A model generated the notes under the pieces. The model made no database searches. It saw only the letters and a program-made list of their open reading frames with translations, and was not told the DNA's origin. Below, in pieces: positions 1 through 7,900 of a stretch of 12,631 nt of DNA. A program made the position numbers and the translations under genes. Position 1 is the stretch's first letter. Each line of letters begins with the position of its first letter. The DNA comes from Candidatus Acidiferrales bacterium (GTDB lineage: Bacteria; Acidobacteriota; Terriglobia; Acidiferrales; UBA7541), in the NCBI GenBank assembly GCA_030044295.1, contig JASHWB010000251.1, forward strand, positions 1 through 12,631. The letters run 5' to 3'.

Positions 1-106
1 CGCCAGAGGAGTAGACATGTCAGGTTTGCGCGTCGATGATGCGCGACCGCCGCAAGACGGTGCGCCTGTCCCAATCGATGGCCTCAGGACGGCGACGTGT
101 GATTAG
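1..106 (+). other. edge ORF, uncertain; possible 3' end of a left-hand gene or a tiny ORF
   Basis: The plus-strand frame starting at base 2 is open from the left edge to a TAG at 104-106, so it could be the last 34 codons of a gene entering from the left. It also contains an ATG at 17 preceded by GAGGAG at 6-11, which would give a 29-residue peptide. On the minus strand an ATG at 18 reads off the edge as MSTPLA, without a clear ribosome binding site. The plus-strand reading would overlap the 3' end of the DUF488 gene tail to tail by 23 bases. I recognise no family in either reading, and the stretch is too short to decide between them. Confidence 0.2.
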
Positions 107-1037
107 AACTATTTCTCACCTTTGGCGCCAGAAACCTTTGAAGGAGGAGGGCGCTATTGTGCTCGGTGTCGCGAGCGGCATAAAGCAGCGTGACCGGCCC
201 GCGGCGCGCGGCTTTGAGAATGGGTTTCCACGCGCCGGGATTCGCGCGGAGTTCGGCTAAATAGCGCTTCTGAAATGCGGGCCAGCGCTCGGGCTGGTGG
301 TTGAACCATTTGCGCAGCTTGGGACTAGGGGCGACATCCTTCAGCCACGCGTCAAGACGAAGCGAAGACTTTTTCACGCCGCGCGGCCAAAGGCGCTCGA
401 CGAGAAAGCGCGTGCCGTCTGTTTTCCCCGGCTTTTCGTAAGCGCGCTGAATGCGAATGGAGCTTTTCCGCTTGGGCATGTGCGTTGTCACTCCGTTTGA
501 CGAATCTGCTGGATAGGTAATGGCAGCGCCGCGGACGCGAGCGAAGGACGTGAGCGCGTGCGGCTTGGGTTGAGATTTGCTGGTGATGTGCAGCACGCGC
601 AGGCCACGAATGGTGAGAGCGTCGGCAACCAACGAACGGTGGCAGCGCCACGGAACTGCTTCGGCGCACATCAACGCGCTTGGGCGCTGCCGAGCGAGAT
701 CGATGGCGCGATCCAGCGCGGCCGCAAATTCCGGCGTCTGCATGTAGTCGGCAAACCCGCGGAAACTGGCGTTGCGCCAGCCAAGGTTCACGGAATCTTT
801 GCGCGCATGGCGCAAACCGCCAAGATCTTTCAGATGGACGTAACGAATTCCGGCAGCTCGCAGCGACGCCGCGAGGGCGTTGCTATTGAATTGCGGGTTG
901 TGGCGCGATTTCGGAATGGTGCGGATGTCGATGACCTGCCGGATTCCGTGCGCTTGCAGCAAGCCGATGAATTCCGCGGTTGTCCGCGTGGAATGGCCAA
1001 TCGTGAAAATAGTGAGGTCGCTTGGAATGCACCGCAT
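84..1037 (-). CDS. tandem DUF488 fusion protein (TIGHS-type DUF488 + YeaO-like DUF488)
   Basis: This 317-residue protein carries two DUF488 domains of different subfamilies. The first, about residues 8-160, has TIGHSTR (12-18), DIRTIPKSRHNPQFN (37-51), YVHLKDLGG (66-74) and a cysteine-bearing MCAE...CHRSLVAD segment (123-139). The second, about 187-308, resembles E. coli YeaO: SDG-like TDGTRFLVERLWPRGVKK (20-37 of the domain), LRKWF and TLLYAARDTEHNSA. DUF488 proteins have no firmly established function, so none is assigned. The start at 1037 has GGAG 8 bases upstream. An in-frame ATG at 479 begins the second domain and has its own GGAG 11 bases upstream, so a separate YeaO-like product is possible. 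The linker 161-186 looks like the ordinary C-terminal tail of a stand-alone DUF488 protein, suggesting that two genes were joined by loss of a stop. It is divergent from the HAD gene across 153 bases. Confidence 0.85.
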   Translation of the reverse strand: MRCIPSDLTIFTIGHSTRTTAEFIGLLQAHGIRQVIDIRTIPKSRHNPQFNSNALAASLRAAGIRYVHLKDLGGLRHARKDSVNLGWRNASFRGFADYMQTPEFAAALDRAIDLARQRPSALMCAEAVPWRCHRSLVADALTIRGLRVLHITSKSQPKPHALTSFARVRGAAITYPADSSNGVTTHMPKRKSSIRIQRAYEKPGKTDGTRFLVERLWPRGVKKSSLRLDAWLKDVAPSPKLRKWFNHQPERWPAFQKRYLAELRANPGAWKPILKAARRGPVTLLYAARDTEHNSALLLQRFLAPKVRNSSNHTSPS

Positions 1038-1069
1038 CCGCTGACTCCGCAGATTTATCTTACTTCGCG

Positions 1070-1085
1070 GGCGCGGCGCCGCGCC
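1070..1085. promoter_or_regulatory. 16-base perfect GC palindrome in divergent intergenic region
   Basis: GGCGCGGCGCCGCGCC is its own reverse complement and lies between the divergent DUF488 fusion and HAD genes, 33 bases upstream of the DUF488 start. It could be an operator for a dimeric regulator. In GC-rich DNA such palindromes also arise by chance, so the call is weak. Confidence 0.25.
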
Positions 1086-1097
1086 AGAATTCCGCTT

Positions 1098-1124
1098 TTG
1101 CGCTGCGCGTCGCGCGAGGATAAT
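1098..1124 (+). promoter_or_regulatory. candidate sigma-70 type promoter for HAD-gnd-pgl
   Basis: GATAAT at 1119-1124 matches the -10 consensus at five of six bases. TTGCGC at 1098-1103 is a partial -35, but the 15-base spacing is short. Transcription would begin near 1131, about 60 bases before the HAD start. No better promoter was seen upstream of the HAD gene or in the 64 bases before gnd, which supports one transcript for the three genes. Confidence 0.3.
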
Positions 1125-1190
1125 GGAAATCGCTGCTTCGCGCGCTACTGCGGCACCAGCTCACAATGGCGGAGGCTCAGGGAAATCTTC

Positions 1191-1820
1191 ATGGCGGACG
1201 TGAATACGCTGTTTTGGGACAATGGTGGCGTGATCCTGACGAATGGCTGGGATCGCGCGTCGCGCCGCGAAGCCGTGGAGAAGTTCCATCTCGACTGGGC
1301 CGACTTCGAAGACCGGCACGAACTGATGCTGGACGCCTTCGAGCGTGGCCATCTTTCGCTGGACGACTACCTGAAGAGGACGGTTTTCTACCGCGAGCGG
1401 CCGTACTCGATCGAGGAATTCAAGGATTTCATGTTCGCGCAGTCGCAGCCGTTTTCCGAGTCGCTCGAATTTCTGGGCAAGCTTGCCGCGACGCGGCGCT
1501 GGATCCTTGCCGCGCTCAACAACGAGTCGACGGAAATCAACGGATACCGGATTCGCACGTTTCATTTGCGGGATTATTTCGAGGCGTTTTTCAGCTCGTG
1601 TTATCTGGGAGTGCGCAAACCGGGTCCGCAAATTTACAATTTGGCGCTGCGGATCACGCAACGGTCGCCGCAGGAGTGCGTACTGATCGACGACCGCGAG
1701 CTCAATCTGGAGTGCGCGCGCGAGATGGGCATGAACACGATCCTGTTTCAGAACGTGGCCCAGCTTGGCGCCGATCTGGCGCGTCTTGGCGTCACGGCGG
1801 ATCGCGTCGTCCAGCCGTAG
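1191..1820 (+). CDS. HAD-superfamily hydrolase (subfamily IA-like)
   Basis: This 209-residue protein is probably a cytoplasmic phosphatase-type hydrolase. Visible HAD motifs are: motif I FWDNGGV (8-14) with predicted nucleophile Asp10; a motif II region AALNNEST (107-114) with Asn110/111 where Ser/Thr is usual; motif III Lys143 in VRKPGPQIY; and motif IV VLIDDRE (164-170) with Asp167/168. A helical cap domain would lie at about 15-95. The second Asp of the usual DxD motif is Gly12, as in the DxGG/DxGN group that includes YihX, so catalysis may be slow or atypical. The start is the ATG at 1191, where homology begins; AGGG at 1179-1182 and GGAGG at 1171-1175 lie upstream. The open frame extends further left only as an antisense shadow of the DUF488 gene. 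Position before gnd and pgl hints at a sugar-phosphate or phosphometabolite substrate, which is inference only. Confidence 0.85.
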   Translation: MADVNTLFWDNGGVILTNGWDRASRREAVEKFHLDWADFEDRHELMLDAFERGHLSLDDYLKRTVFYRERPYSIEEFKDFMFAQSQPFSESLEFLGKLAATRRWILAALNNESTEINGYRIRTFHLRDYFEAFFSSCYLGVRKPGPQIYNLALRITQRSPQECVLIDDRELNLECAREMGMNTILFQNVAQLGADLARLGVTADRVVQP

Positions 1821-1871
1821 AGCAACACGTGAGTCAACTTTCTGAATTCAGGCTGGTTTGATCGTTCAAGC

Positions 1872-1879
1872 AGGGAGGT
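1872..1879 (+). promoter_or_regulatory. strong ribosome binding site of gnd
   Basis: AGGGAGGT lies five bases before the ATG at 1885 and is nearly complementary to the 16S rRNA tail. It fixes the gnd start and is much stronger than anything before pgl, whose translation may instead depend on coupling. Confidence 0.75.
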
Positions 1880-1884
1880 AATTC

Positions 1885-2799
1885 ATGGAACTTGGAATGA
1901 TAGGTCTCGGCAAGATGGGCGCGTTCATGACGGAGCGGCTGGTGCGCAGCGGGCATCGAGTGGTGGGGCTCGACCGCGACCCGGCGGCGGTACAGCGCGT
2001 GGTGGAAAAAGGCGCGGGCGGCGTGGACACGCTCGAAAAGCTGGTCGGGCAACTGAAAGCGCCGCGCGCGGTCTGGCTGATGGTTCCATCGGGCGCTCCG
2101 GTCGATCAGACGATCGAGCAGCTGGTGCCGCTGCTGGCGGCGGGCGACACGATCATCGACGGTGGGAATTCGTATTACAAGGATTCGCTGCGGCGAGCCG
2201 CCGCGCTCGCGCCGAAAAGGATCAACTTTGTCGACTGCGGCACGAGCGGCGGAGTGTGGGGTCTGACCGAGGGCTACAGCATGATGATCGGTGGTGATGC
2301 TGACGTGGTGAAGCGGCTTTCACCGATTTTTCAGACGCTGGCGCCGGGCCCCGAAAAGGGATGGGGGCGAGTTGGTCCTGCCGGAGCCGGGCACTTCGTC
2401 AAAATGGTGCATAACGGCATTGAGTACGGAATCATGCAGGCGTACGCCGAAGGGTTGGAGGTGATTCGGCACAAGAAAGAGTTCGGCATCGACCTTTTGC
2501 AGGTTGGCAAGATATGGCAGTTCGGCAGCGTGATTCGTTCGTGGCTGCTCGACTTGACGGTGGACGCGCTTTCGAACAACCCGACACTCGATGGAATCGA
2601 GGCGTACGTCACGGATTCGGGCGAGGGCCGCTGGACCGTGATCGAGGGCGTCGAGCTGGGCGTGCCTGTGCCAGTGATTTCGAGCGCGCTCGATGCGCGG
2701 TTCCGGTCGCAGGACCCCGAACCCTTTGCGAACAAGCTGTTGGCCATGATGCGGCACGAATTCGGAGGTCACGCGGTGAAGACGGCAGCAAAGGAATGA
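1885..2799 (+). CDS. gnd: 6-phosphogluconate dehydrogenase, decarboxylating (short form)
   Basis: The enzyme oxidatively decarboxylates 6-phosphogluconate to ribulose 5-phosphate with reduction of NAD(P)+, the third step of the oxidative pentose phosphate pathway, in the cytoplasm. At 304 residues it belongs to the short form (about 300 residues), not the 470-residue enteric form. The N-terminal Rossmann fold shows GLGKMG (8-12 region); other signatures are IIDGGNSYYKD (90-100), VDCGTSGGVWG (116-126), and GAGHFVKMVHNGIEYG (167-182) carrying Lys173, His176, Asn177 and Glu180, equivalent by alignment to the classical catalytic lysine, asparagine and acid. EGRWT (247-251) lies in the all-helical C-terminal domain. 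Asp30 and Arg31 after the second strand (GLDRDP) are where cofactor choice between NAD and NADP is set; I cannot call it. It follows the HAD gene by 64 bases, and its stop overlaps a 17-codon ORF leading to pgl. Confidence 0.95.
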   Translation: MELGMIGLGKMGAFMTERLVRSGHRVVGLDRDPAAVQRVVEKGAGGVDTLEKLVGQLKAPRAVWLMVPSGAPVDQTIEQLVPLLAAGDTIIDGGNSYYKDSLRRAAALAPKRINFVDCGTSGGVWGLTEGYSMMIGGDADVVKRLSPIFQTLAPGPEKGWGRVGPAGAGHFVKMVHNGIEYGIMQAYAEGLEVIRHKKEFGIDLLQVGKIWQFGSVIRSWLLDLTVDALSNNPTLDGIEAYVTDSGEGRWTVIEGVELGVPVPVISSALDARFRSQDPEPFANKLLAMMRHEFGGHAVKTAAKE

Positions 2800-2849
2800 C
2801 CGACGAACCAGCGCAGATGGCCAGGCGAGCGGGCGGCGCACTCGCATGA
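2796..2849 (+). CDS. 17-codon bridging ORF coupling gnd and pgl
   Basis: The ATG at 2796-2798 overlaps the gnd stop (TGA 2797-2799) as ATGA. The ORF reads MTDEPAQMARRAGGALA and ends with TGA at 2847-2849, which overlaps the pgl ATG (2846-2848), again as ATGA. AGGA at 2792-2795 touches the ATG, so ordinary initiation is unlikely and reinitiation by ribosomes ending gnd is the plausible route. The peptide itself shows no recognisable function. Its likely value is to deliver ribosomes across the spacer to pgl. The arrangement is seen directly; translation is inferred. Confidence 0.35.
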   Translation: MTDEPAQMARRAGGALA

Positions 2850-3574
2850 AAATGGACCAGCGGGTGTTCGACGACCTGGACGCACTCAGCCGCGCCGCGC
2901 TGGCGGAATTGCAGCGCATCGCGCGGGAGGCGGTACGTGAACGAGGGCGCTTCGCGATCGCACTGGCCGGCGGGCGGACTCCGGCAAAACTATATTCGCT
3001 TTGGGCGCAAACGGACGCGAAAGCCGCGGGCGCGGCGTGGGACCGCGTGCATCTGTTCTGGGGCGATGAGCGTTACGTGGACCACGACGATCTGCTGAGC
3101 AACTACCGGATGACGCGAGAGGCCCTCCTTTCGCGTGTGGCCATTCCGGCGGAGAACGTCCATCCGATGCCGACGGATTGCGCATCGCCGGACAACTGCG
3201 CGGCGCAGTACGAGGCCGACCTGCGGAAGTTTTTCGGCGACAAACCACCCGCGTTTGACTTGCAACTGCTCGGCTTGGGCCCGGAAGGGCACACCGCGTC
3301 GCTATTCCCCGGCTCAGCCGCGATGGAGGAGCAGGTCCGCTGGGTCATGGCGGTAGAGGCTGCGGCGACGCCCCACCAACGCCTCACGCTGACGCCGGTC
3401 GTGCTGAATCAAGGCCGCAATACATGGTTTTTGGTCGCGGGGGCGGACAAGCGGCAAATCGTCCAAGCGCTCCGCGATCAGGATGAGGGCACGCGCGGCA
3501 CGAGCCCGTATCCAGCCGCCAGGCTCCAGCCGGCTGGGAATGTGGCCTGGTTCTTGGACCGCGCGGCGTTATAG
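2846..3574 (+). CDS. pgl: 6-phosphogluconolactonase
   Basis: The enzyme hydrolyses 6-phosphoglucono-1,5-lactone to 6-phosphogluconate, the substrate of the gnd product encoded just upstream. The 242-residue length is typical of the DevB/SOL family (related to glucosamine-6-phosphate isomerase fold). Signatures are LAGGRTPAKLY (40-50), FWGDERYVDHDDLLSNYRM (71-89), LGLGPEGHTASLFPGS (142-157) with the conserved His149, and RLTLTP (179-184). It differs from the unrelated YbhE-type propeller lactonases. Only a weak purine-rich stretch (GGCGAGCGGGCGG, 2824-2836) precedes the ATG at 2846; a second ATG at 2852 is possible. The gap to gnd is 46 bases and holds the bridging ORF. zwf, which often accompanies these genes, is absent from the window. 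Confidence 0.95.
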   Translation: MKMDQRVFDDLDALSRAALAELQRIAREAVRERGRFAIALAGGRTPAKLYSLWAQTDAKAAGAAWDRVHLFWGDERYVDHDDLLSNYRMTREALLSRVAIPAENVHPMPTDCASPDNCAAQYEADLRKFFGDKPPAFDLQLLGLGPEGHTASLFPGSAAMEEQVRWVMAVEAAATPHQRLTLTPVVLNQGRNTWFLVAGADKRQIVQALRDQDEGTRGTSPYPAARLQPAGNVAWFLDRAAL

Positions 3575-3845
3575 TGAGGGCGCGCGCCCGGAAACCTGGA
3601 CTGGCCCAATGCGTCTATCTATATGGCCGGTAAATGGTTGTAGGAATGGGCGCCGTGCGGGGGTGAGTGTGCATCCGAAGGGTGCGCACCGAAATCAGAT
3701 TAGGCGCATCTTTCAGTAGCGCGGTATCATATCGATATTGCACGGGACAACCGCGCCGGGTGAGCGAGATACTTCTCGCGTACCGCCAGCACGAGACCTC
3801 GATACGGACACCGCTTGAACGAGTCATAGGGATACGATCATCGCG
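3575..3845. other. 271-base spacer between the pentose-phosphate genes and the efflux operon
   Basis: No convincing gene lies here; a 122-codon minus-strand frame across 3615-3983 runs antisense into the adaptor and resembles nothing known. The spacer holds a 12-base palindrome GGGCGCGCGCCC (3578-3589) four bases after the pgl stop, with no T-run; a 10-base palindrome GGTGCGCACC (3681-3690); an imperfect direct repeat, GTGCATCCGAAG (3669-3680) and GTGCGCACCGAAA (3683-3695); an AT-rich palindrome (3729-3738); and a small hairpin GCGAG-ATACTT-CTCGC (3764-3779). It presumably contains the promoter and control sites of the pump operon. Confidence 0.5.
3725..3738 (+). promoter_or_regulatory. candidate -10 element overlapping an AT-rich palindrome, upstream of efflux operon
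   Basis: TATCAT (3725-3730) matches the -10 consensus at five of six bases and overlaps the perfect palindrome ATATCGATAT (3729-3738), the most AT-rich short patch in this spacer. A dimeric repressor bound there would cover the -10, as TetR- or MarR-type regulators of pumps often do. No good -35 sits at normal spacing; TTAGGC at 3700-3705 is poor and 19 bases away. No regulator gene is present nearby. Confidence 0.25.
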
Positions 3846-4964
3846 ATGAGCAGGCACAGCAGGGTAGCTGTCTTCATAGTGAGTCTTGTTGCCGCGATTG
3901 CAGCGGTTTGCGGCTGCACGACCAAAACCGCGCAGACCGCGCCGATGTTCGTCGTGCCGGTTACGGTGGCGAAGGCCACGCAAAAGAATATTCCCGTCAA
4001 TTTGACGGCGATTGGCTCCGCCTCGGCCTATTCAACCGTTTCCGTCGAATCGCAGGTCAACGCCGAGCTGGAGGAGGTCCACATCAAGGAAGGGCAGTTC
4101 GTGAAAAAAGGCGACCTGCTTTTCACGCTCGATGCGCGGCCGTTCCAGGCGTCACTCGAACAGGCGCAAGCGAACCTGGCTCGCGATCAGGCGCAGGCAC
4201 AATTGGACGAGGTGCAAGCGCAGCGCTACGAACAACTGTATAAGGCTGGCGTAGGAACCAAGGAACAGTACGATCAGCAGCAGTCCACTTATCAAGCCCA
4301 GGTGGCCGCCGTACACGCCGATCAAGCCGCGGTTGTATCGGCGCAGCTTCAGGTGAGCTATTGCCAGATTTACGCGCCGGTATCCGGACGCACCGGCGCG
4401 CTGCAGGTTTATCCGGGAAATATCGTGAAGGCGGATAGCACGCCGGCGCTGATCGTGATTAACCAGGTGAATCCGATTTACATCAGCTTTTCCGTTCCGC
4501 AGCAATACCTGGGCCAGGTGCAGAAGTTCATGAACCGGGGGGCGCTGCGGGTGGAGGCCATGCCGTACGGCGACACGAAGCCCGAAGTTGGTTACCTGAG
4601 CTTCGTCGATAACCAGGTGGACAACACGACCGGCACGGTCGCGCTCAAAGCGAGTTTCCAGAATGCAGATTACCGTTTGTGGCCGGGTCAATTTTCGAAC
4701 GTGCTATTGCGTTTGGCGGAAGATGAGAATGCCACCGTCGTTCCCACACAAGCCGTGCAAACCGGCCAGAACGGCGACTACATTTACGTTGTGAAATCCG
4801 ATATGACGGTCGAGCAGCGTACCGTGAAGGTAGGACGCGCAGTCGAAGGCGAGACCGTAATTCTGAGCGGCGTGCAGCCGGGCGACACAGTCGTCACGGA
4901 CGGACAACTTCGAATAATCCCCGGAATCAAAGTGCAAGTCACCGCACCGGTCTCGCAAGGCTAG
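3846..4964 (+). CDS. RND efflux periplasmic adaptor (membrane fusion protein, MdtA/AcrA family), putative lipoprotein
   Basis: This 372-residue adaptor would link the downstream inner-membrane permease to an outer-membrane channel. The N-terminus has a basic start, a hydrophobic stretch (7-21) and Cys22/Cys24 in AAVCGCTT; VCGC is a somewhat loose lipobox with Cys24 the likelier lipidated residue. Then come a first lipoyl half with VNAELEEVHIKEGQFVKKGD (71-90), a Gln/Ala-rich coiled-coil hairpin (about 100-172), the second lipoyl half IYAPVSGRTGALQVYPGN (175-192), a beta-barrel domain (about 208-290) and a membrane-proximal domain (about 297-365, VVPTQAVQTGQNGDYIYVV). Length is normal for the family. 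AGGGA at 3828-3832 is 13 bases upstream of the ATG, so the binding site is weakly placed. The permease gene follows after 10 bases. Substrate cannot be read from sequence. Confidence 0.95.
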   Translation: MSRHSRVAVFIVSLVAAIAAVCGCTTKTAQTAPMFVVPVTVAKATQKNIPVNLTAIGSASAYSTVSVESQVNAELEEVHIKEGQFVKKGDLLFTLDARPFQASLEQAQANLARDQAQAQLDEVQAQRYEQLYKAGVGTKEQYDQQQSTYQAQVAAVHADQAAVVSAQLQVSYCQIYAPVSGRTGALQVYPGNIVKADSTPALIVINQVNPIYISFSVPQQYLGQVQKFMNRGALRVEAMPYGDTKPEVGYLSFVDNQVDNTTGTVALKASFQNADYRLWPGQFSNVLLRLAEDENATVVPTQAVQTGQNGDYIYVVKSDMTVEQRTVKVGRAVEGETVILSGVQPGDTVVTDGQLRIIPGIKVQVTAPVSQG

Positions 4965-4974
4965 ATTCGTTTCA

Positions 4975-7900
4975 ATGAATATCGCCGAACCATTTATACG
5001 CCGTCCGATCATGACCACGCTGGTCATGGCGGCAATCCTGATTTTCGGCGCGATCAGTTATCGGTCGCTGGCTGTGAGCGACTTGCCGCCGATCGACTAC
5101 CCCACGATCAATGTTTCGGCCAGCTTGCCGGGCGCGAACCCGGACACTATGGCAGCCGCTGTAGCCACCCCGCTCGAGAAGCAGTTTTCCACGATCGCGG
5201 GCATCAGTTCGATGACTTCTACCAGCTACACGGGTAGCACCGGAATCACTTTGCAGTTCGATCTGAGCCGCAACATCGACGCAGCCGCTCAGGACGTGCA
5301 AGCCGCCATTTCGCGAACTGAGGGCCAGTTGCCGCCCAACATGCCGAGCCCGCCGACCTTTCAAAAAACGAACCCGGCGGATCAAGCCATCTTGTATCTG
5401 GCGCTGAGTTCGGCAACCGTGTCGCCGCAGGTGGTGGACGAATACGCGGAAACGATGCTGGCGGAACGGATTTCGATGGTTTCGGGCGTGTCCGAAGTCA
5501 ATGTTTTCGGGTCCCAAAAGTACGCAGTGAGAATCCAGCTCGATCCGCATGCTCTTGCTGCGTGGAAGATCGGCATCGACGACGTGGCCACGGCCGTCGA
5601 GAACCAAAACGTCAACCTGCCGACGGGTACGCTCTACGGACCGCATAAGGCCTACACGGTACAAGCGTCGGGCCAACTGATGCGCGCGTCTGTGTACCGG
5701 CCGCTGATCGTGGCGTATCGCAACGACGCACCGATACGTTTGGACGAGATTGGAAACGTGTCGGACAGCGTGCAGAACGATAAGGTAATCGGCTGGTACA
5801 ACAACGAGAACGCGGTCATTCTTGCCGTCATGCGGCAGCCGGGAACGAACACGGTGGGTGTGGTTGACGGCGTCATGAAAATTCTGCCGCAGTTTCGAGC
5901 CATCCTCCCGCCTTCGATCCATCTGATCACCGTGTACGACCGCTCCGACGGCATCCGCGAGTCGGTGAGCGACGTGAAGTTCACGCTGTTTCTGGCCGTG
6001 TGCATGGTGGTGTTGGTGATTTTCCTGTTCCTCCGGAATCTTTCCGCCACGGTTATCCCCAGCATTGCTCTGCCGATGTCGCTCATCGGCACCTTCGCGG
6101 TGATGTACCTGCTGAACTACACGGTCGACAATTTATCGATGATGGCCATGGTGCTCTCGGTGGGTTTCGTGGTGGACGACGCTATCGTCATGCTCGAAAA
6201 CATCGTTCGGCACATGGAAATGGGTGAATCGCCGATGAGCGCGTCGCTGAAAGGCTCGCGCGAAATCGGATTCACGATCGTTTCGATGACGCTCTCGCTG
6301 ACGGCCGTGTTTATTCCCGTGCTGTTTATGAGCGGTATCATCGGCCGGCTACTGCACGAATTCGCGGTCGTCATCATGGTGTCGGTGCTCGTCTCGGGAT
6401 TTGTGTCGCTTACGCTGACGCCGATGCTTTGCAGCCGGTTTCTACGCGCACAGCACGAAGTGAAGCATGGCCGCGTTTACGCCAAGCTGGAAAACTTCTT
6501 CGATTGGCTGCTGCGAAAATATGACGTGTCGCTGCAATGGTCGTTGCGGCACCGGGCGCTGGTGATGATTTTTACGGGTGCGATGCTCGCCGTCACCGTT
6601 TGGCAGTTCATGGTCATTCCCAAGGGCTTTTTGCCGGAAGTGGACCAATCCGTTTTGCAGGGAGCCACTCTGGCGGCGCAGGGAATTTCATACGACTCGA
6701 TGGTGGCGCATCAGAAGGCCATCAACGTGATCTTGAACAAGGACCCGAACGTGAAAGGTTTCTTCTCCACGGTTGGGCTGACCGGCGGCGCGGGCAATTC
6801 GGGCTTCGTCTTCATGCACCTGAAGTCTCCGAACGACCGCCCGAAAGTGCCGAGCCAGACGATGCTCGCACTGGATAAGAAATACGGCAACGTGCCGGTG
6901 ATCGGCGCTCTTCTGAGAGATACTACGCCGCTCTTCGCCTACCACCCGGACATCAACTTCGTGATGCAGGAAATGCGCGCGAAGCTTTCCGGGATTCCGG
7001 GGATCCAGATATTCTTGCGCAATCCGCCGCCCATCCAGATTGGAGGCGACGTGACCAACAGCCCGTACCAATTCACACTGCAAAGTCCCGATACGGAGCA
7101 GTTGTATCAGGTGGCCACGCAGTTTGAACAGAAGATGCAGAGCGTGCCGGGCCTGCAGGACGTGACGAGCGATTTGCAGATCGCCAATCCGCAAGTAAAC
7201 GTGAATATCGACCGGGACAAGGCCTCGGCGCTCGGCGTGACGGCGCAGCAGGTGGAGGACGCGTTGTTCACCGCATACGGGCAACGGCAAGTGTCCACGA
7301 TCTACGCCCCGAACGACGAATACTGGGTAATCATGGAGCTTGAGGACCAGTATCAGAAAGACCCGGCTGCGCTTTCGCAGCTCTACATTCATTCGGGCAA
7401 TGGCGCGCTGGTGCCGCTGAGCGCGGTGGCCAGTCTCACAACCAGCCTAGGTCCGCTTTCGGTCAATCACCTCGGACAGCTTCCCGCAGTGACGCTTTCG
7501 TTCAACCTGAAACCAGGCACAGCAATCGGCGATGCAGTGAACGCGATCGAGGCTTTGGCGCAAAGCTCGCTGCCGGAATCGGTCTCCTATCAGTTCCAGG
7601 GCACGGCCCAGGCGTTTCAGTCTTCGTTGACCGGTCTTGGTGTCCTGCTGCTGATCGCGATTCTGGTGATCTACATCGTGCTCGGAATTCTGTACGAGAG
7701 CTTCATTCATCCGATCACGATTCTCTCCGGCTTACCTTCCGCCGCGTTCGGCGCCTTACTGACGCTGCAGATTTTTCATCTGAGTCTCGATCTTTATGGA
7801 TTCGTCGGCGTGATCATGCTGATCGGCATCGTGAAGAAGAACGCGATCATGATGGTGGACTTCGCCATCGCAAAGGAACGCGAGGAGCACAAGCCCGCCG

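Noticed and set aside
558..1190. N-terminal extension of the HAD gene by 211 in-frame codons to 558
   Set aside because: This part lies antisense to the DUF488 fusion, reads as low-complexity Arg-rich sequence, and HAD homology begins at ATG 1191 with its own ribosome binding site.
2320..2919. 199-codon minus-strand open frame across gnd and pgl
   Set aside because: It overlaps two certain enzyme genes and has Arg-rich shadow composition.
3578..3589. GGGCGCGCGCCC palindrome after pgl as an intrinsic terminator
   Set aside because: The palindrome has no room for a loop without losing most pairs, and no T-run follows.
3615..3983. 122-codon minus-strand frame in the spacer before the adaptor
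   Set aside because: Part of it is antisense to the adaptor signal peptide; the protein has no recognisable family or good start signal, so the spacer is better read as regulatory.
4972..5922. 316-codon minus-strand open frame
   Set aside because: It lies wholly antisense to the RND permease, whose frame is unmistakable; its product is His/Arg-rich with no domain features, as expected of a GC-rich shadow frame.
6688..7392. 234-codon minus-strand open frame inside the permease
   Set aside because: It is a shadow of conserved RND sequence in another frame and has no recognisable motif or ribosome binding site.
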